Part shown: positions 37,440 to 49,172 of the stretch, in pieces
How positions within the stretch are numbered: position 1 is the stretch's first letter
Layout: each line of letters starts with the position of its first letter
NCBI GenBank assembly: GCA_948567375.1
Contig: OX419757.1
Coordinates: 75,151,836-75,215,835, forward strand
Origin: Lunularia cruciata
Taxonomy: Eukaryota; Streptophyta; Marchantiopsida; Lunulariales; Lunulariaceae
Length of the DNA: 64,000 nucleotides
Direction: 5' to 3'
Program-made: the position numbers and the translations under genes
The notes under the pieces: generated by a model
Told to the model about the DNA's origin: nothing
Database searches by the model: none
Seen by the model: the letters and a program-made list of their open reading frames with translations, nothing else

Positions 37440-38068
37440 ATGCTAGTTTGCTGACAGATAGCACCTCGTCTACAGCTCTGAAGCAAAGGGCACAATTCTC
37501 CCACAGTAGATGGTTCATTTATTGTGGATTCCTCATGTCGAGTTCTGAAAGGTTTCTGCAGAGGGCTTCTATCCTGGTTTCTGTTATGTTTGGCTTGCTA
37601 TAAGTGACTTGCCTGATCAAGAGCAAGAGCAAAACTTGACTGATGGAAACTCCTTACTGTATCATGCGGATATATATTCAGTCACTTCTAAGGTTGAGTA
37701 TTAAAGTGACTACATATCTTGAGTGGTCAATACTCATGAAGTCACGCAGGTCTATATTCAGGAGTTTAGACGGATGACAGAGGGACTATCCCTGTGTTTG
37801 TATATATATACATATGTGCAATGGAAATAAAGGTTCGAAGGCTGGTGTGAGCCTGTTTCAGCCGTGGAGGTAGCTTCCGAGACAGGGAGTGAACCACGTT
37901 ATTTCTTGTTAGTCCTCTGAAGATGTTTAATGGGCCTTATGATGTGCTATTGCGAGAGGTCCTTGGGACTGTATTTTCTAACAGGTTTCAGCTCACGTCC
38001 CGTTTCATACATGTGCATCGTTTGATTCTGAGAGAGGGACCCTTTGGCCAAATTGTCCACATCTCACC

Positions 38069-38521
38069 ATGACTGTTCTTCAACCTGTGAAGATTATCGA
38101 GGTGCTGTATGCGAAGTACAAGGGGCTGGAGCGTAAGGAGCTGCTGCAGTTGACAGCCGATGAGATGAGAGCTGCGGGAGAGCCCTACACAGGTGTGTAT
38201 CTTTACATGCTCCATGGAGGGGAACTCGTTTTGGAGGCATTTTCCGGACGGGAGACAGAGCATGACAGAATCAAGGTAGGTCACGGTGTTTGTGGAACTG
38301 CAGTGAAGGAAGGATGTGATCAAAATGTGCCGGACGTGAGGACGAGGGATAATTACATCGCGTGCAATCGTTTCACGAGGAGTGAACTTGTGGTATTAGT
38401 TCGGAAAGACGATAAGATTTTGGGTCAGATTGACATAGATAGCGATGTTCTAGACCCTTTCTCCGAAGACGAACAAGTCGCAGTGAGATTGGTTGCTTCT
38501 GCTTTAGGCCACATGCTGTGA
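38069..38521 (+). CDS. GAF-domain protein, free methionine-(R)-sulfoxide reductase-like
   Basis: 150 residues in one exon; start chosen at CACCATGAC, the first ATG. Nearly the whole protein is one GAF domain (about 15-150). The motif GHGVCGTAV (71-79), IACN with Cys99, SELVV (Glu106) and GQIDIDS (119-125) match free methionine-(R)-sulfoxide reductases (bacterial YebR/MsrC, yeast fRMsr), which reduce free Met-R-O with thioredoxin. Cys75 and Cys99 occupy the positions of the second resolving and the catalytic cysteine. The usual first cysteine (in GKxAC) is replaced by GRETEHD, and Cys83 is extra. The protein may thus be a reductase with altered resolving chemistry or a ligand-binding GAF protein of bacterial type. 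There is no targeting signal, so it is probably cytosolic. It converges on the Egt1-like gene about 770 bp away, and both were copied together to 2.8-4.6 kb. Confidence 0.85.
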   Translation: MTVLQPVKIIEVLYAKYKGLERKELLQLTADEMRAAGEPYTGVYLYMLHGGELVLEAFSGRETEHDRIKVGHGVCGTAVKEGCDQNVPDVRTRDNYIACNRFTRSELVVLVRKDDKILGQIDIDSDVLDPFSEDEQVAVRLVASALGHML

Positions 38522-39292
38522 ATATGTCGCACTGGATTCTGCTGTGCAACATTTAATTTCAATGAGGAACGGATTACTGGAAGCCTTCGGAGTTCTGAAG
38601 ATTATGAGGTGCGTCTTTCCCATCGTTCAAGGCTGTCAAGTTATGAACGTCAGACCTGCTGGTGGCTATAGGCAGAATTTTGTGTCTCGAGTTAATTTTG
38701 TAGGCTAGTGGATTAAAGCTTTCGTCATATGAAATTCATGCAGAAATTTGTTTACCTTCTCTGAAGGTTGTGTCTGTTATGGTTAAATTTCAGATAATGG
38801 TCTAGCTGGCAACCGTAGCTGAGCCCATCATCAATGAGGCCAAATTTCTTCGTTTGGAAGAACTGACGAACGCAGTGCAAACAAGTATATCAGATGTTAG
38901 GGTTTTGGCTTGATTAACATTTTTTACAGATCAAAATGTGTAACTCTAGAAAATGCTGCACAACTCTCATGACTTGGAGAAAAATTAGGTCCGCCACATC
39001 CTCAACTGTAGGTCCACTTACGGATGGAGAAGAGTCACACCAAAGATAATAATGAAAAAGTATGGAAGTCACTGGTACTAACAATGTTATACCAGCATTA
39101 AATCCGTCTTGGTCATTACAATTTGAATTCATACCCAATCATAATCTGTGCTGCTTGAGCAGCTTGAGCAAAATTACTCTGCACAACCTGACTATACACT
39201 AACTGCCCCGAAAATATATTGGTCGACCTAAACCAAATCTCACCCTTCATCTGCACATCATCTTTAGAGAGCTAACATTCCTTTCTTAAAAC
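38522..39292. other. Spacer between the convergent GAF and Egt1-like genes
   Basis: It presumably holds the two 3' UTRs. No separate gene was seen. It is alignable with 3239-3966 in inverted orientation. Confidence 0.6.
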
Positions 39293-42200
39293 CTACCTGC
39301 AACATCTGAACTTGGCGAAGACAAATCGATACTGTTTCTGATAGAAGTTTCTGAAAGAATCTCTTCTCAATGAGGGATGAGTGACAGGAGACGATCCTTT
39401 CAGCACGAAATGACTGTCATCGAAAAAATCTTGGGAGTACTCGGGATAGTCTGCCATGGGCTTGAAACCCGGGAAGCCCTGAAAGGGTGTGCTAGTCCAC
39501 TCATAACCACCAGTCCTCATTTGCTGGACCAATTCCTCAGCTGGGTCCACGTCCAAGACCCGCTGGTATTCTGCTTCAGAAAATATTCTGCAGCCCAACC
39601 ACTTGCAGAAAGCTTGAGCTTCTGATAAACTGACAAATACGGGTTGGTGTGCAACCTTTGACCAATGATTAGTGGCCTGAAATCCATGAACAAAATACTC
39701 GCCCTCCACGAGCGACCATGTTGCCGGATACTTGAAACCGTTTCCCTTGAAATGAGCATAATCGTCCGAGTCCCATAAACTTTCTTGCTCATAACCACCT
39801 TCCTTCACAAATCTGTGAAACTCTGCAATGGAAACAGGCCTGCTGCTGACCCAGAAGGTCGTGGATGTACCCGTCTGGAGTTGGGGGTACTCATTATCCC
39901 AAAGGAAGCCAGTTTTACCCAAATCTGCTCCAAGAACGACTTTACCTGGTTCGATGGTAATCATTTTGGACTTCGCCAGAGAATTAATGATGGACATGGT
40001 GGAAGGAGGTTCAGCGGAGTTCATATGACTTTGTGGTAGTTGTGCAGCGGTCACAGTTGCCATGGTCTTCTCGAATGCTACTTTCCTTTCCTGCGTAATC
40101 ATGTACGCTAGTGTCTCTTGATGCATGCGGTCATGCTCAACCACAAAAGTGATGAGATTGGATTTGGTTCGGTACTTTCCTTCCTGAATTACTTTCAGTA
40201 CCTTCTCTCTGATTGAGTTGACGTAGGCAACAATCTTCTCTCTTTCGGGCCACTGAGCTGGAGGTTTTGGGTGACTGTGGCATCGGGAAGGATCAAGTAG
40301 TACCGGATCGATGCCTCTTGAGAACATGGTGTCCATGTCTGTAGCAGGTTCGTCGGGAAATAATTTCAGCTTTGTGAAGGATGTCAGATGACCACTGCAC
40401 ACAACGAAAGACCAAAGAATCATATTAGTAGTCAATAGGCCCTGGTGAGCATTTCAAATTGTACAAGATGTATTTTGGAAGTTTATTCGGTGTCTCATTC
40501 TTGTCTGGTCCTCGCTTCATGAAGGGAATACGAACAGCGTGATATCTACTTTGCCTACCATCGATAGAATGAATAACATTTTGCATCTACAGATTGATAT
40601 AAATGCATTTTAAATAGAAAACTCTCAAGGAACGGTTGAAACTAGTTTTACTTAATGTATAATCCGCAGAAAAGTTTGAACACAGGTAGCTTATTATCAC
40701 CTACATATCAGCAGGTTTCACTTGCTATTACGTTCTTTGCATCGACGGAGTTAGACTTGATGTTACCAAAATCCTCTTGGATACGTCAGATACTTACTAG
40801 TAAAAGCAAAAAGGATGACGAACATCGATGGGCTTCCGACTCCAATCGGGGATTCCCTCAAACAGTTTATCGGTATCCTGCCAGCACTGAGTAAGAGCTT
40901 CATAATCATCCAGGAGAATTTGACTCCCGTAAGTCTGATTGTGCCATGCTGACAGAAGATGAAAACCTGCTTTCTCAGTCATTTGATGTATTATATCCAA
41001 AGTAAACTTCCTTGAGATCTCCATCAGCACTCTTTCTCCAGGCCTGCAACACTCCCAATAGATACATGAGGAGGGTACCTCCAGATAAAAGATGACGTCC
41101 GCTAGTAGCCTTTGTTCTTTGCTTCACCTACAACCTCCCAGTTCCTTTTAAGTACTTGGTATATTTGGGCAGTTCTACGAGTCTAGGACAAACTCTAGAC
41201 GGCCCTCGAGGGTTCATACCCAAACCCCATTGCTTCACTAGAACCCCCCCGGAGCCCTCACTAAGCAACCATTGGAGCTAGATCTGCATGCTATTGCGAT
41301 TCTCATTAAAGGTTGGCAAATTTCAGAAGACAGATATTGTTGTTCTATGGAATATCGATAACCTATCAGGTGAATTTTCTAGGATCTTTCGCGATAACCC
41401 ACCTAACTTCGACTTGATGCTGTGGGAGCGTAAGACCTTCGGGGAATTTCAGGTACATCTCCACCTGTTTAAGTTCAGAGTTTATGTCAACTTCATATTC
41501 CCAAGAATGCTCCTCAGCTGTAGAGCCTTCATGTCCCAGAGTACGAAGTGCATTCCTCATTCCATTTTTTATGAATGCCTCCGTAACTCCATGCTTGTCA
41601 TAATAAGCATCACGTAATATACCCTCTCTTTTCCACATATCTGAGTCAACAAAAGCACAGCTCGAATAAGACCCCCAAGTCATGAGTTCTGTAGATTTCT
41701 GTGGTTTGACTGTAAAGCTCGGTCAACCGAAGGAAGCATAAGTTCAATACCACTTTATCAGTCATAATGCGATCTTTCATGCATCTCAATCTTACCAGTG
41801 CATAGAAACAGGCGACATCTCGTTTTCACTGCATTCAAAGCTTTAGCGAAAAACTCTGTTGCAACATCGTGAGACAGATTGCCCACCCCGCTTCCAAGCC
41901 AGATCACACACAGTGATTCCTCCGGGTACTTCTCTCTGACTTTCCTGAGACCCTCTATATAATCTGCCGCCACTAGATCCACAGTGAGATGACCCTGAAC
42001 CAAGAGCATCAAATTACAGCGCGCCTCGTCCAGAAACGACTCAGACACGTCGATTCCTGCAAACCGGCATCTGCAAACTCAACCATTACACCGTCAATCT
42101 CTCTCCTCCATCCCATTCTTAACACACGAGGTATCCTACTAGTTCTAAACACCATCAGTTTTTGAGGATGCCAAAACTCCGCGCGTACCTTCCATGGCGA

Positions 42201-42724
42201 GCAACGAGAGCGTTGAGAATGTGAGCAGTCTTGCGCGCAGAACCACAACCAAGCTCTACAACAATACTGCCATCGGGAATGTGGGCCACTATCTCCTCCA
42301 CATGCTCCTTCAGCATGTTATCCTCTGCTTTGAAAGGGTAGTACTCTTCGAGTTTCGTGATCTCTTCGTACAGGTTCGAACCCTTGTCATCATACAGAAA
42401 CCGGAACGGAACCTCCTTATCGGACTGTTTCCGCAAGCCGTTTAAAATGATCTCTCTCAGCTCCTCTGTTTCTGGCGAAGAAGTAGTAGTCACTTCCTGC
42501 TCCAACTTTTTCGTTGGCGGGTTGCTGACCACCACGGTCGGGGGATTGTTCACATGCTTGGATTTCAAATCAGACTTGAGCTCTGCTAAAGTATCCAGTA
42601 ATTGTTCTTTTTGGGGAGGGTAGACGTACGGCGTGGGAGCCTTCAATCCCCAGATTGCTGGCATCCTTACGGCTGCTTTACTCCAGGAACTGCAGTCACG
42701 ACAAGACAGATTTTCGCGCTCCAT
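39293..42724 (-). CDS. EGT1-like: Egt1-type fusion: EgtD-like methyltransferase plus EgtB-like sulfoxide synthase
   Basis: Five exons with GT-AG introns join in frame to 798 residues: 42724-42189, 42070-41796, 41640-41403, 41043-40798, 40394-39293. Residues about 95-410 are an EgtD-type SAM-dependent histidine methyltransferase (FLYDDKGSNLYEEIT, EYYPFKAED, SAM loop VVELGCGSARKT near 155-166, LGSGVGNL, DAYYDKHGVTEAF). Residues about 415-560 are a DinB-like domain with all three Fe(II) ligands expected from EgtB: His434 (YGHL) and the HX3HXE motif His519/His523 in HDRMHQE. Residues about 575-798 are the formylglycine-enzyme-like domain (VLGADLG, WDNEYP, GGYE, AFCKWLGCRIFSEAEYQR, YRFVFAKFR). Order and length match fungal Egt1, which makes hercynine from histidine and joins it to cysteine with O2; OvoA has the methyltransferase last. 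The start could be 42802 or 42664 instead. No transit peptide is evident. The substrate is inferred. Confidence 0.93.
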
Positions 42725-44404
42725 CAGCAACCTGAAGAAACAATGTCTGATCTGACCATTACGCAATGGTTGATGACAGTAGGAAGGTTCTCTTAAGAAC
42801 AAAACAGTCCAACGCAGGAAGCTGGTAAAGCCTTCAGTACTGGCAACAAGCTACAAAGTTCCTGGGTGTGAAGCAAATCTGGGGCTAGACTGAACCAGTT
42901 GCAACTGCAGCAAGTTGAGGGCAGTTTTGATGTGGTAGACCAACAGATGATAAATTATTCCTTCCGTATCCATCCACTCATACAAGTGGCTGAACCCCTC
43001 GAATGGCTCCGTGCCATAAATAACAACTTAGCCACTGCTAACTTCAGCGTTTTTAGGACAAGGAGCTTTGACAGACGAGGATGGGGTGTGATGAATGCCG
43101 AAGGACAATAAGACTTAAATTTATGGGAGATGGATGCACACGAATGAAGTCATGCGTCTGCAAGATGAACGCAGATGAACCGAGAGAGGATTTAGCACAC
43201 AGTTACAACATTCAACATTAAGTTGATAGAATTCCAGCGGGTGCATTGGAAATTGAACTCGACGACAAAGATTTCCAGATGCACCCGCGGGGATAATGCT
43301 TCTAGCTGGTCCCACTTATTGAGTGCTACTGGAACGTTGGGAATGATCCAACCGTAACAGTGTGTTCCAAGTCCGTTACACTTCAAGTCGAGACATCAAA
43401 TCTTACTTTCTCCTCAGCGATGCACATTTTAATCCAAAAGTCAATCAACGCGGGTGTAAACTCCAACAACAACGAATACTAGATCGATTTCATTCAAATT
43501 GACCACCTCAAGTTGGTTCCGGGTCCCTGTTTAGAAGTAGGACCGACGTTACGAAAGACATCAACAAACCACGGGGTACGTCTCCTATTTCAGATGCTCA
43601 CGAGGAGAACATCCCTGCGGCCACCATGGATAAGCGACTGATCTCCCTAAATACAGACATCAGGGCCAAATGGCGTGAATCTACTGTAAGTGTGTAAGAG
43701 TCTTTACATTGGCGAATATTCTAGCATCATCGAATGTCCTTCCATGCCATCTACTGCTGATACAGAGAGCCGTCAGGGAGTACAGGTGGAACGGGAGGAG
43801 GTAGCTATTGAAAGACTTCGGATTGTAATCGAGCAAAGACATTTCTCATTGGACTGCATCTGAACCAGAGATAAAAGTAGTTTCCGAGATTCTAGAACTG
43901 GTAATAGTACAGATAGAGAGAGTATTCGAAATTTTAAACCAAGCAGTCAGGCAGCTGCTAGAGAGAAAAGCTTACTGAGTATGAATTCAAACTCCAGTTG
44001 CTCTTGATCTCACACTGTGCACTGTGCACTCTCAAATCTCTTTGCTTAAGCCCACGCGAGGGAGACGGAACTTAAGAAAAGTAGCAACGTGGAACCAAAA
44101 CTCTTTCAATTTACCAAGATTCGATACTTTCAGCAGATTCACAGACGAGCGCCAAATAATAGATTACGAACCGATTTGAAAGCCCATATACTGACGAGAT
44201 TACGCATTCCATGCACGAGAGGCTCCCTCTCTCCCACAGACTATCAACCGCGTCACATGTGTCCTTAGACGAGCTCGCAAGTGTCGATACCCGCATCCTC
44301 CAGTTATGCCACGTTATAAGCCATGCAGTCCATGGACTCGATGAACTACTCCTTGGCGCTATGGTCTACGTAGTCGAAGTCCTTCATGGCATACACAAGA
44401 AAGA
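42725..44404. other. 5' flank of the Egt1-like gene and intergenic DNA
   Basis: An acceptor-like ATTGTTTCTTCAG lies just upstream of the chosen start (42736-42748 on the minus strand), so a 5'-UTR intron is possible. No other supported gene is present. A possible two-exon micro-ORF at 43626-43804 (plus) is discussed in the findings. Confidence 0.45.
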
Positions 44405-44560
44405 GAGAAAAGACGACCACATAGACCACATGAAGGATGGGAAGACTGAAGCGGAAGACCGCATCAAGCCGTGTAAGGAGAGAAAAAACGAAGGTAAAAT
44501 GGGATTAGGCACCAATAGTATCGAGATGAAAAGTCTGCCCTGTCACACCTAAAATAGAAT
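44405..44560 (-). repeat. Retroposon 3' tail, copy 6
   Basis: The minus strand reads TTTTAGGTGTGACAGGGCAG, TACTATTGGTGCCTAATCCC, CATTTTACCTTCG, TTACACGGCTTGATGCGGTC, TTCCCATCCTTCATGTGG and TCTATGTGGTCGTCTTTTC. It is the longest copy of the tail apart from copies 1 and 9. Confidence 0.78.
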
Positions 44561-44812
44561 GAGAGAAAAAGCCAATCACATGAAGGATACACAAGAATGC
44601 GGCAGATGAATGTCAAACAGCTGGCCAGGTTCTTCCGTCTAGCTGGCTTGGCCGAAAAAGCTCCTAAGATAGCCAGAATGAGAGAAAAAGCGAAGTTGAA
44701 GGATACACAAGAATGGGGCACACATACACAAGAATGAATGTGTGCAGATGAATGTGAAACAGCTGGCCAGGTTTTCCCGTCTAGCTGGCATGGCCCAAAA
44801 AGCTGGTAAAAC
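44556..44812. repeat. Two-copy diverged tandem repeat
   Basis: Units at 44556-44674 and 44675-44812 both start AGAATGAGAGAAAAAGC and share GAAGGATACACAAGAATG, CAGATGAATGT, AACAGCTGGCCAGGTT and CGTCTAGCTGGC. The second unit has an extra ACACATACACAAGAATGAAT insertion. The element abuts retroposon copy 6. Confidence 0.85.
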
Positions 44813-45796
44813 ATTGTTCTCATGGGTTTATAGAGCTACCGGGTTTGGTTAGGTATCACTATAACAGTGAACGAGTAAGGAAAATTTGCAGCACACTAGT
44901 CAGTTAGTGGCTTGTAATGTCGATGATTTTAAACAATATTCAGTAAAGAGTTTTGGAATTTCAATAAATAAATAAAATAAATAATTTTTCCTGTTTTATA
45001 TTGCTTTTGTGGTTTAAAGGGCCATTTATAGAGGATAACTAGTACAGAATTAGTCATGTTGTATAGAAATTTGAAATGACATTAGAAATTTTTACACTTG
45101 GAAACTCTAAAAGAATTTACCGTAAAATATCATTATCTCAAAGTCTGACATAAAATGAGAATAGAATAACTTGTTATAATTGTACCATCTCATAGCTTAT
45201 TTTGAATGTGCATAACAATTTAATATTATTATAATATTGAATCACATTTTATTATTTAATTATTTTAGTTTCCAATTTTACTATCTGAGCAAGAAGTTTT
45301 AGAATGTTGTATGGTTTTGCTTCTAAAATTTAATAAATTTTTTTGTGAGTATTTAAATGTTTCAGAAAATAAGTTTAATTTACACAAAATAAAAAGAAAA
45401 CATAATTTAGAAATGACTAAAGGGTTATATTCCATTTCTACAAACAGTACATAGATAAAGTAGCACATTCGTTAGTTAATTAAATATAAAATAAAATACA
45501 GAAAAAATAAAATAGATATAATATAACACAATATAATTGAAATATTTCTTAATATAATTTCTTAAATTTTACTTGAACCTAGACAATAGTTTTAGTTCCT
45601 TGATAACGGTCCAATTAATTTATTTCAGTTGATACTTAAAAGCATCTATGTATGTTACAATTAATTAACTAATAATTAAATATAAAAATAATAATAATAT
45701 ACATGAACATAATTTCTATATTTAACTATAAAATGGTTCGTTTAAGACGGTTTGAGAGGTTATGTTTGTCTTTATCACGTTAAGAGATACAAGAGA
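44813..45796. other. AT-rich intergenic DNA, nothing recognised
   Basis: A/T-dominated sequence without coding or structural features. Confidence 0.5.
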
Positions 45797-46367
45797 TATA
45801 AAGCAAGTACACTGTTGAAACTCTACAGATTTGCATTATTTCATGAACAAGTATTATGAACTGAATTTATTCAACGCTGGAAGTATGACTATTTAGCTTT
45901 GAATGGATGAATCATTTTTTTCCTGGTTATACTTTTACATAGTGTCATTTCCATGTCAACTCTATTTTATGTACACTCTCTACAGTACGCTATGCACATT
46001 GTTGATCGTAAATTACTTGCAGATGGTTAACGATGAGTAACCATGTAAAACCATGAGTAATCTAATCACCTGCTCTCATCCTTTACGAAGACACGATACC
46101 TTGCCCTTCTTTAGCTAACTCACAAGGATATCGGATTCATGGAGGAAATGTGAGAAATTTAACAAATCTTTCTTCTATTTTCCTAATAGCATAGTAAGAC
46201 ATTAATATTTTGTCCTGTTGTGTCACTCAACAACATTCCCAACTTTTACAAGGAGTTCCTTTGTCCAGAGATTTTTCCCTTTTCCAGGCTACACTTCCTG
46301 ATTTCTAGGACAACTGGTATGCGTGGAGGAAAAAAAAAGGAAAAGGTGCAAAAGAAAAAGCATTGCA
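45797..46367 (+). mobile_element. Partial Helitron copy (5' region only)
   Basis: Direct-orientation homolog of 17000-17563. It lacks the helicase-like translations that follow in the first copy, so it is either a non-autonomous derivative or a truncated relic. Confidence 0.7.
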
Positions 46368-48895
46368 TGAAACAAAATCCCTTATCTAAAGAAATCTTCC
46401 TAAGCAAATGAATTAGTGAGCTCTTGACTAAGGGACGGTGTTTGCATCTGGATCAGATGGAAGAAAAGGGCAACACTATGCACTTGCGTTTAGTGTCGTG
46501 TGTTTTCGAGGAGTGATTCCAGAATGTCCCTCGGAATGAGTAATAAACCTTCCGAGGGAAAGTTGGTTCCCTGGGTGGATGAAACAGTTCTGAAGTAAAT
46601 AGATGATTGAAAGATATAATTAAAAATGATTCAAAATAGAGACAAAAACAGATGACGAGGTAAGTATGCTTTAAAGTGGAGACAAAATGGTAGAACGTCC
46701 CCCAGGGAAAACCATCTTTAGCAAGCCTCAGAAGTAGAAGGATTAGTAGATCGCTACGTTTCTATCGCAGTCTTCAACGAAATGATTCAGGCAACGCCAT
46801 GGAATGAACGATCTTGAAATCCTGCTACAAAACTTCACCACCAATCACGGTTCTGAATCAATTGCTTCGTGCTCTGAACTTATCTTGTCGTCGTCGTCCA
46901 GGTGTGCAGAAGCGATGTAGAACTGTCCAAGAATTGCTTGTCTTCGTTGCGCTTATTGGAGAAGTAAGACAAATGTCGTGACTTTGAGGGACACTTTTGA
47001 CACTTTTGGTAGACCTTTTTCCAAATAATAGGAGGCTCATAGTGCCAGACTCAAGAACTGTTAAGCGAAGGGCCAAAAAACTGACATATATGACCTTCAA
47101 ACCGCGTTTGCGCATCATTAAGTTATGCGGCGGCCATTAAGGTCGAGACGACTGTTATCGAATTTAAGTAATCGACAGAATTCGCAAAAGGACAAACAAG
47201 TAACTAAGGGCAGTTCACATAACATAACTGGATAGACTTCAGAGGGTGTGTAGTCGTTTGAAAGTGGTGATTAATTCTAAATCCATTGCTATTGATCTGA
47301 ATTTATGAATGATGTAAATAATCTAGCAGAAGAAATTTCTATTGTGAGGATAGAAATTAAATAGCTTCTGGTGGTTCTATACTTAAGAACTGAAGCTGGG
47401 AGGGAAACGATCCAATACAGAGATCATAACCCTCCAAACAAGCGATTTCTGGCAATGAGCGTGCATTTCTGATTTCGAGCTTTTCATGTTCTTTGCTTGC
47501 TTTCTGCTTATTTTTACCTTACTTTCGCCTCAATTGGTCCCAATGTATTAACTTGACGCTTGTCCTTCAGATTCACGAGTAACACTTCGTCAACCTGGAG
47601 AATTGCTGATCACTTGAATCTTGTAGCTCATGACACAAGTTCTTCAGATCCACACGTAAGAACTGTTCATGCTGCAGAATTTGTCATCAAGCGTCACATA
47701 CATGATTGCACGGAGTATTCAGATATTTACTGGATTACTTTTCTTTGTAACTGTAAGCACCTGCTAGTAGGTGGTTAAAATGTGGGGATTTGGCTCTTCA
47801 GTTGCTAGACGACGACATTGTGCGGTGACATTGTGTATTCGACAAGTTGTGGATCATAAGCGAGCTGTATATGCTAGTGCCCGACAGAGAATATACGGGG
47901 CAGGTGTGAACATATCATGAATTTTGTGCTAGAACTAAAAAGAGATTTCTTCTAGACAAAGCTACAATCTTGTTCGGGCATACTTTTCATGAGCAACAGG
48001 CAACGACTGAATCAAGGAATTTTTGTCCGAATCAAGATCTACTTTGTCTGCTTTACGAATTTGTGATACGGAGTTCCTAAAGTTAGTGCTCGAGGGGAGT
48101 AAGTATGTATCGCCGATATTGGCCAATTCCACGCGCTCGATCGATCCATCTCGCTAAGCTAAATAATTTCAAGTCATACCCCGAAGTTCAGTAGTATACT
48201 TACGACTAAAAGGAACTGATGACACACAGATGTCTCGCATATTCTAATTGGCCAGGTTTGGGTGATTGGAATGTTACAATCCAATATGTTAGTCGAATAC
48301 TTCCCTTGACAGCCTTACAGACATAACCTTATTCTAACGTAGTCTTATCACTGAGTTCTAATAAGCGTGCGTCTAAAGAAGAAATAGTTTGCCTTGAGCA
48401 CACAATTCGTGAAGACGGATCAGGGATTGGCGTTGAAGAATCACATTGTCATGCATACTGAAATGTGCATGCTCCAATTTCTTTCATATCTATCCATTAG
48501 AGTGTGCACGGGGAGTACACACGCAGACAAGCCAGATACTAGCTTATTGTACTGTGCCTTGTACCCCTTCTTCTTTTACATAAGGGTATACTTTCTTGGC
48601 TTGCATTTCCGTGGCACGCATTTAGATTCCAAGTGTCATCTCCATTGCCTCATGTATCATTCTCGATCCGACTACAGTAACATGACGTCGTGAGTTCTAG
48701 ACCTCAACTTCTGGTGGAAAACAGATTCTTTACTGAGCTCCAATATTCTTACATTATTTCCAACGTAGGAAGATTGCCGATGGAGATACCTGAAGGTCTC
48801 GGATAACGTGGCTGTCTAACTTAAGTGGGAGTTTTTGTCGCTAGCGCTCTCTCTCTCAGTTGTCATTTAAACTTTGAATTTCCTGATTGTACATG
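46368..48895. other. Intergenic DNA, no gene recognised
   Basis: Composition is less AT-rich than the transposon-dense flanks, but open frames are short and unconserved. No RNA gene was seen. Confidence 0.45.
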
Positions 48896-48899
48896 CTGA

Positions 48900-48966
48900 G
48901 ATATAGCTCAATGGTAGAGCTGTCCACTGCAGTCCGCCAGGTCAATCCTGGGTAGGATCCTGAATT
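48900..48966 (+). other. tRNA-Cys-like sequence, degenerate
   Basis: The D-arm TAGCTCAATGGTAGAGC (48904-48920) is intact and an anticodon-like CACTGCAG (GCA, Cys) follows. The T-arm reads ATCCTGGGTAGGAT without the GTTCGA loop, and the acceptor ends do not pair. It is a tRNA pseudogene or the tRNA-derived head of a SINE, since copy 7 of the retroposon tail follows about 120 bp downstream in the same orientation. Confidence 0.6.
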
Positions 48967-49084
48967 AAGGATCACTTAACCACAGTTCCCCACATCCCAT
49001 CGTGAGATTTCCATGGTCTACGTTACTCTCTTTTGTTCTCCCTCCGTTTAGGATTTCCGCATGACACCAATCTACGTAAGACAA

Positions 49085-49172
49085 AGCCCATACAGTTCTA
49101 TCACCTCCACTCTTGTACGGCTTGGTGGGGATCTTCCCATCCTTCTTGTTATCCTACGCGGGCGCCTTGACA
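49085..49172 (+). repeat. Retroposon 3' tail, copy 7 (downstream of tRNA-like head)
   Basis: Reads CTTGTACGGCTTGGTGGGGA, TCTTCCCATCCTTCTTG and CCTACGCGGGCGCCTTG, the terminal part of the tail at 4895-5085. Together with 48900-48966 it could form a SINE of about 270 bp. Confidence 0.72.

Larger units (their letters stand above)
37440..39735. repeat. Source block of the inverted segmental duplication
   Basis: The block is alignable in reverse orientation with 2799-4644. It covers the GAF gene with its 5' flank, the spacer, and the final part of the Egt1-like gene. About 400 bp upstream of the GAF gene are missing from the copy. Both genes are intact here and broken in the copy. Confidence 0.88.

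Noticed and set aside
39293..42724. Reading the fusion gene as OvoA (ovothiol synthase)
   Set aside because: OvoA carries its methyltransferase at the C-terminus; here it is N-terminal, as in Egt1.
44211..44552. 113-codon plus-strand frame
   Set aside because: Its second half lies within retroposon tail copy 6, and the first half shows no family or clear gene structure.
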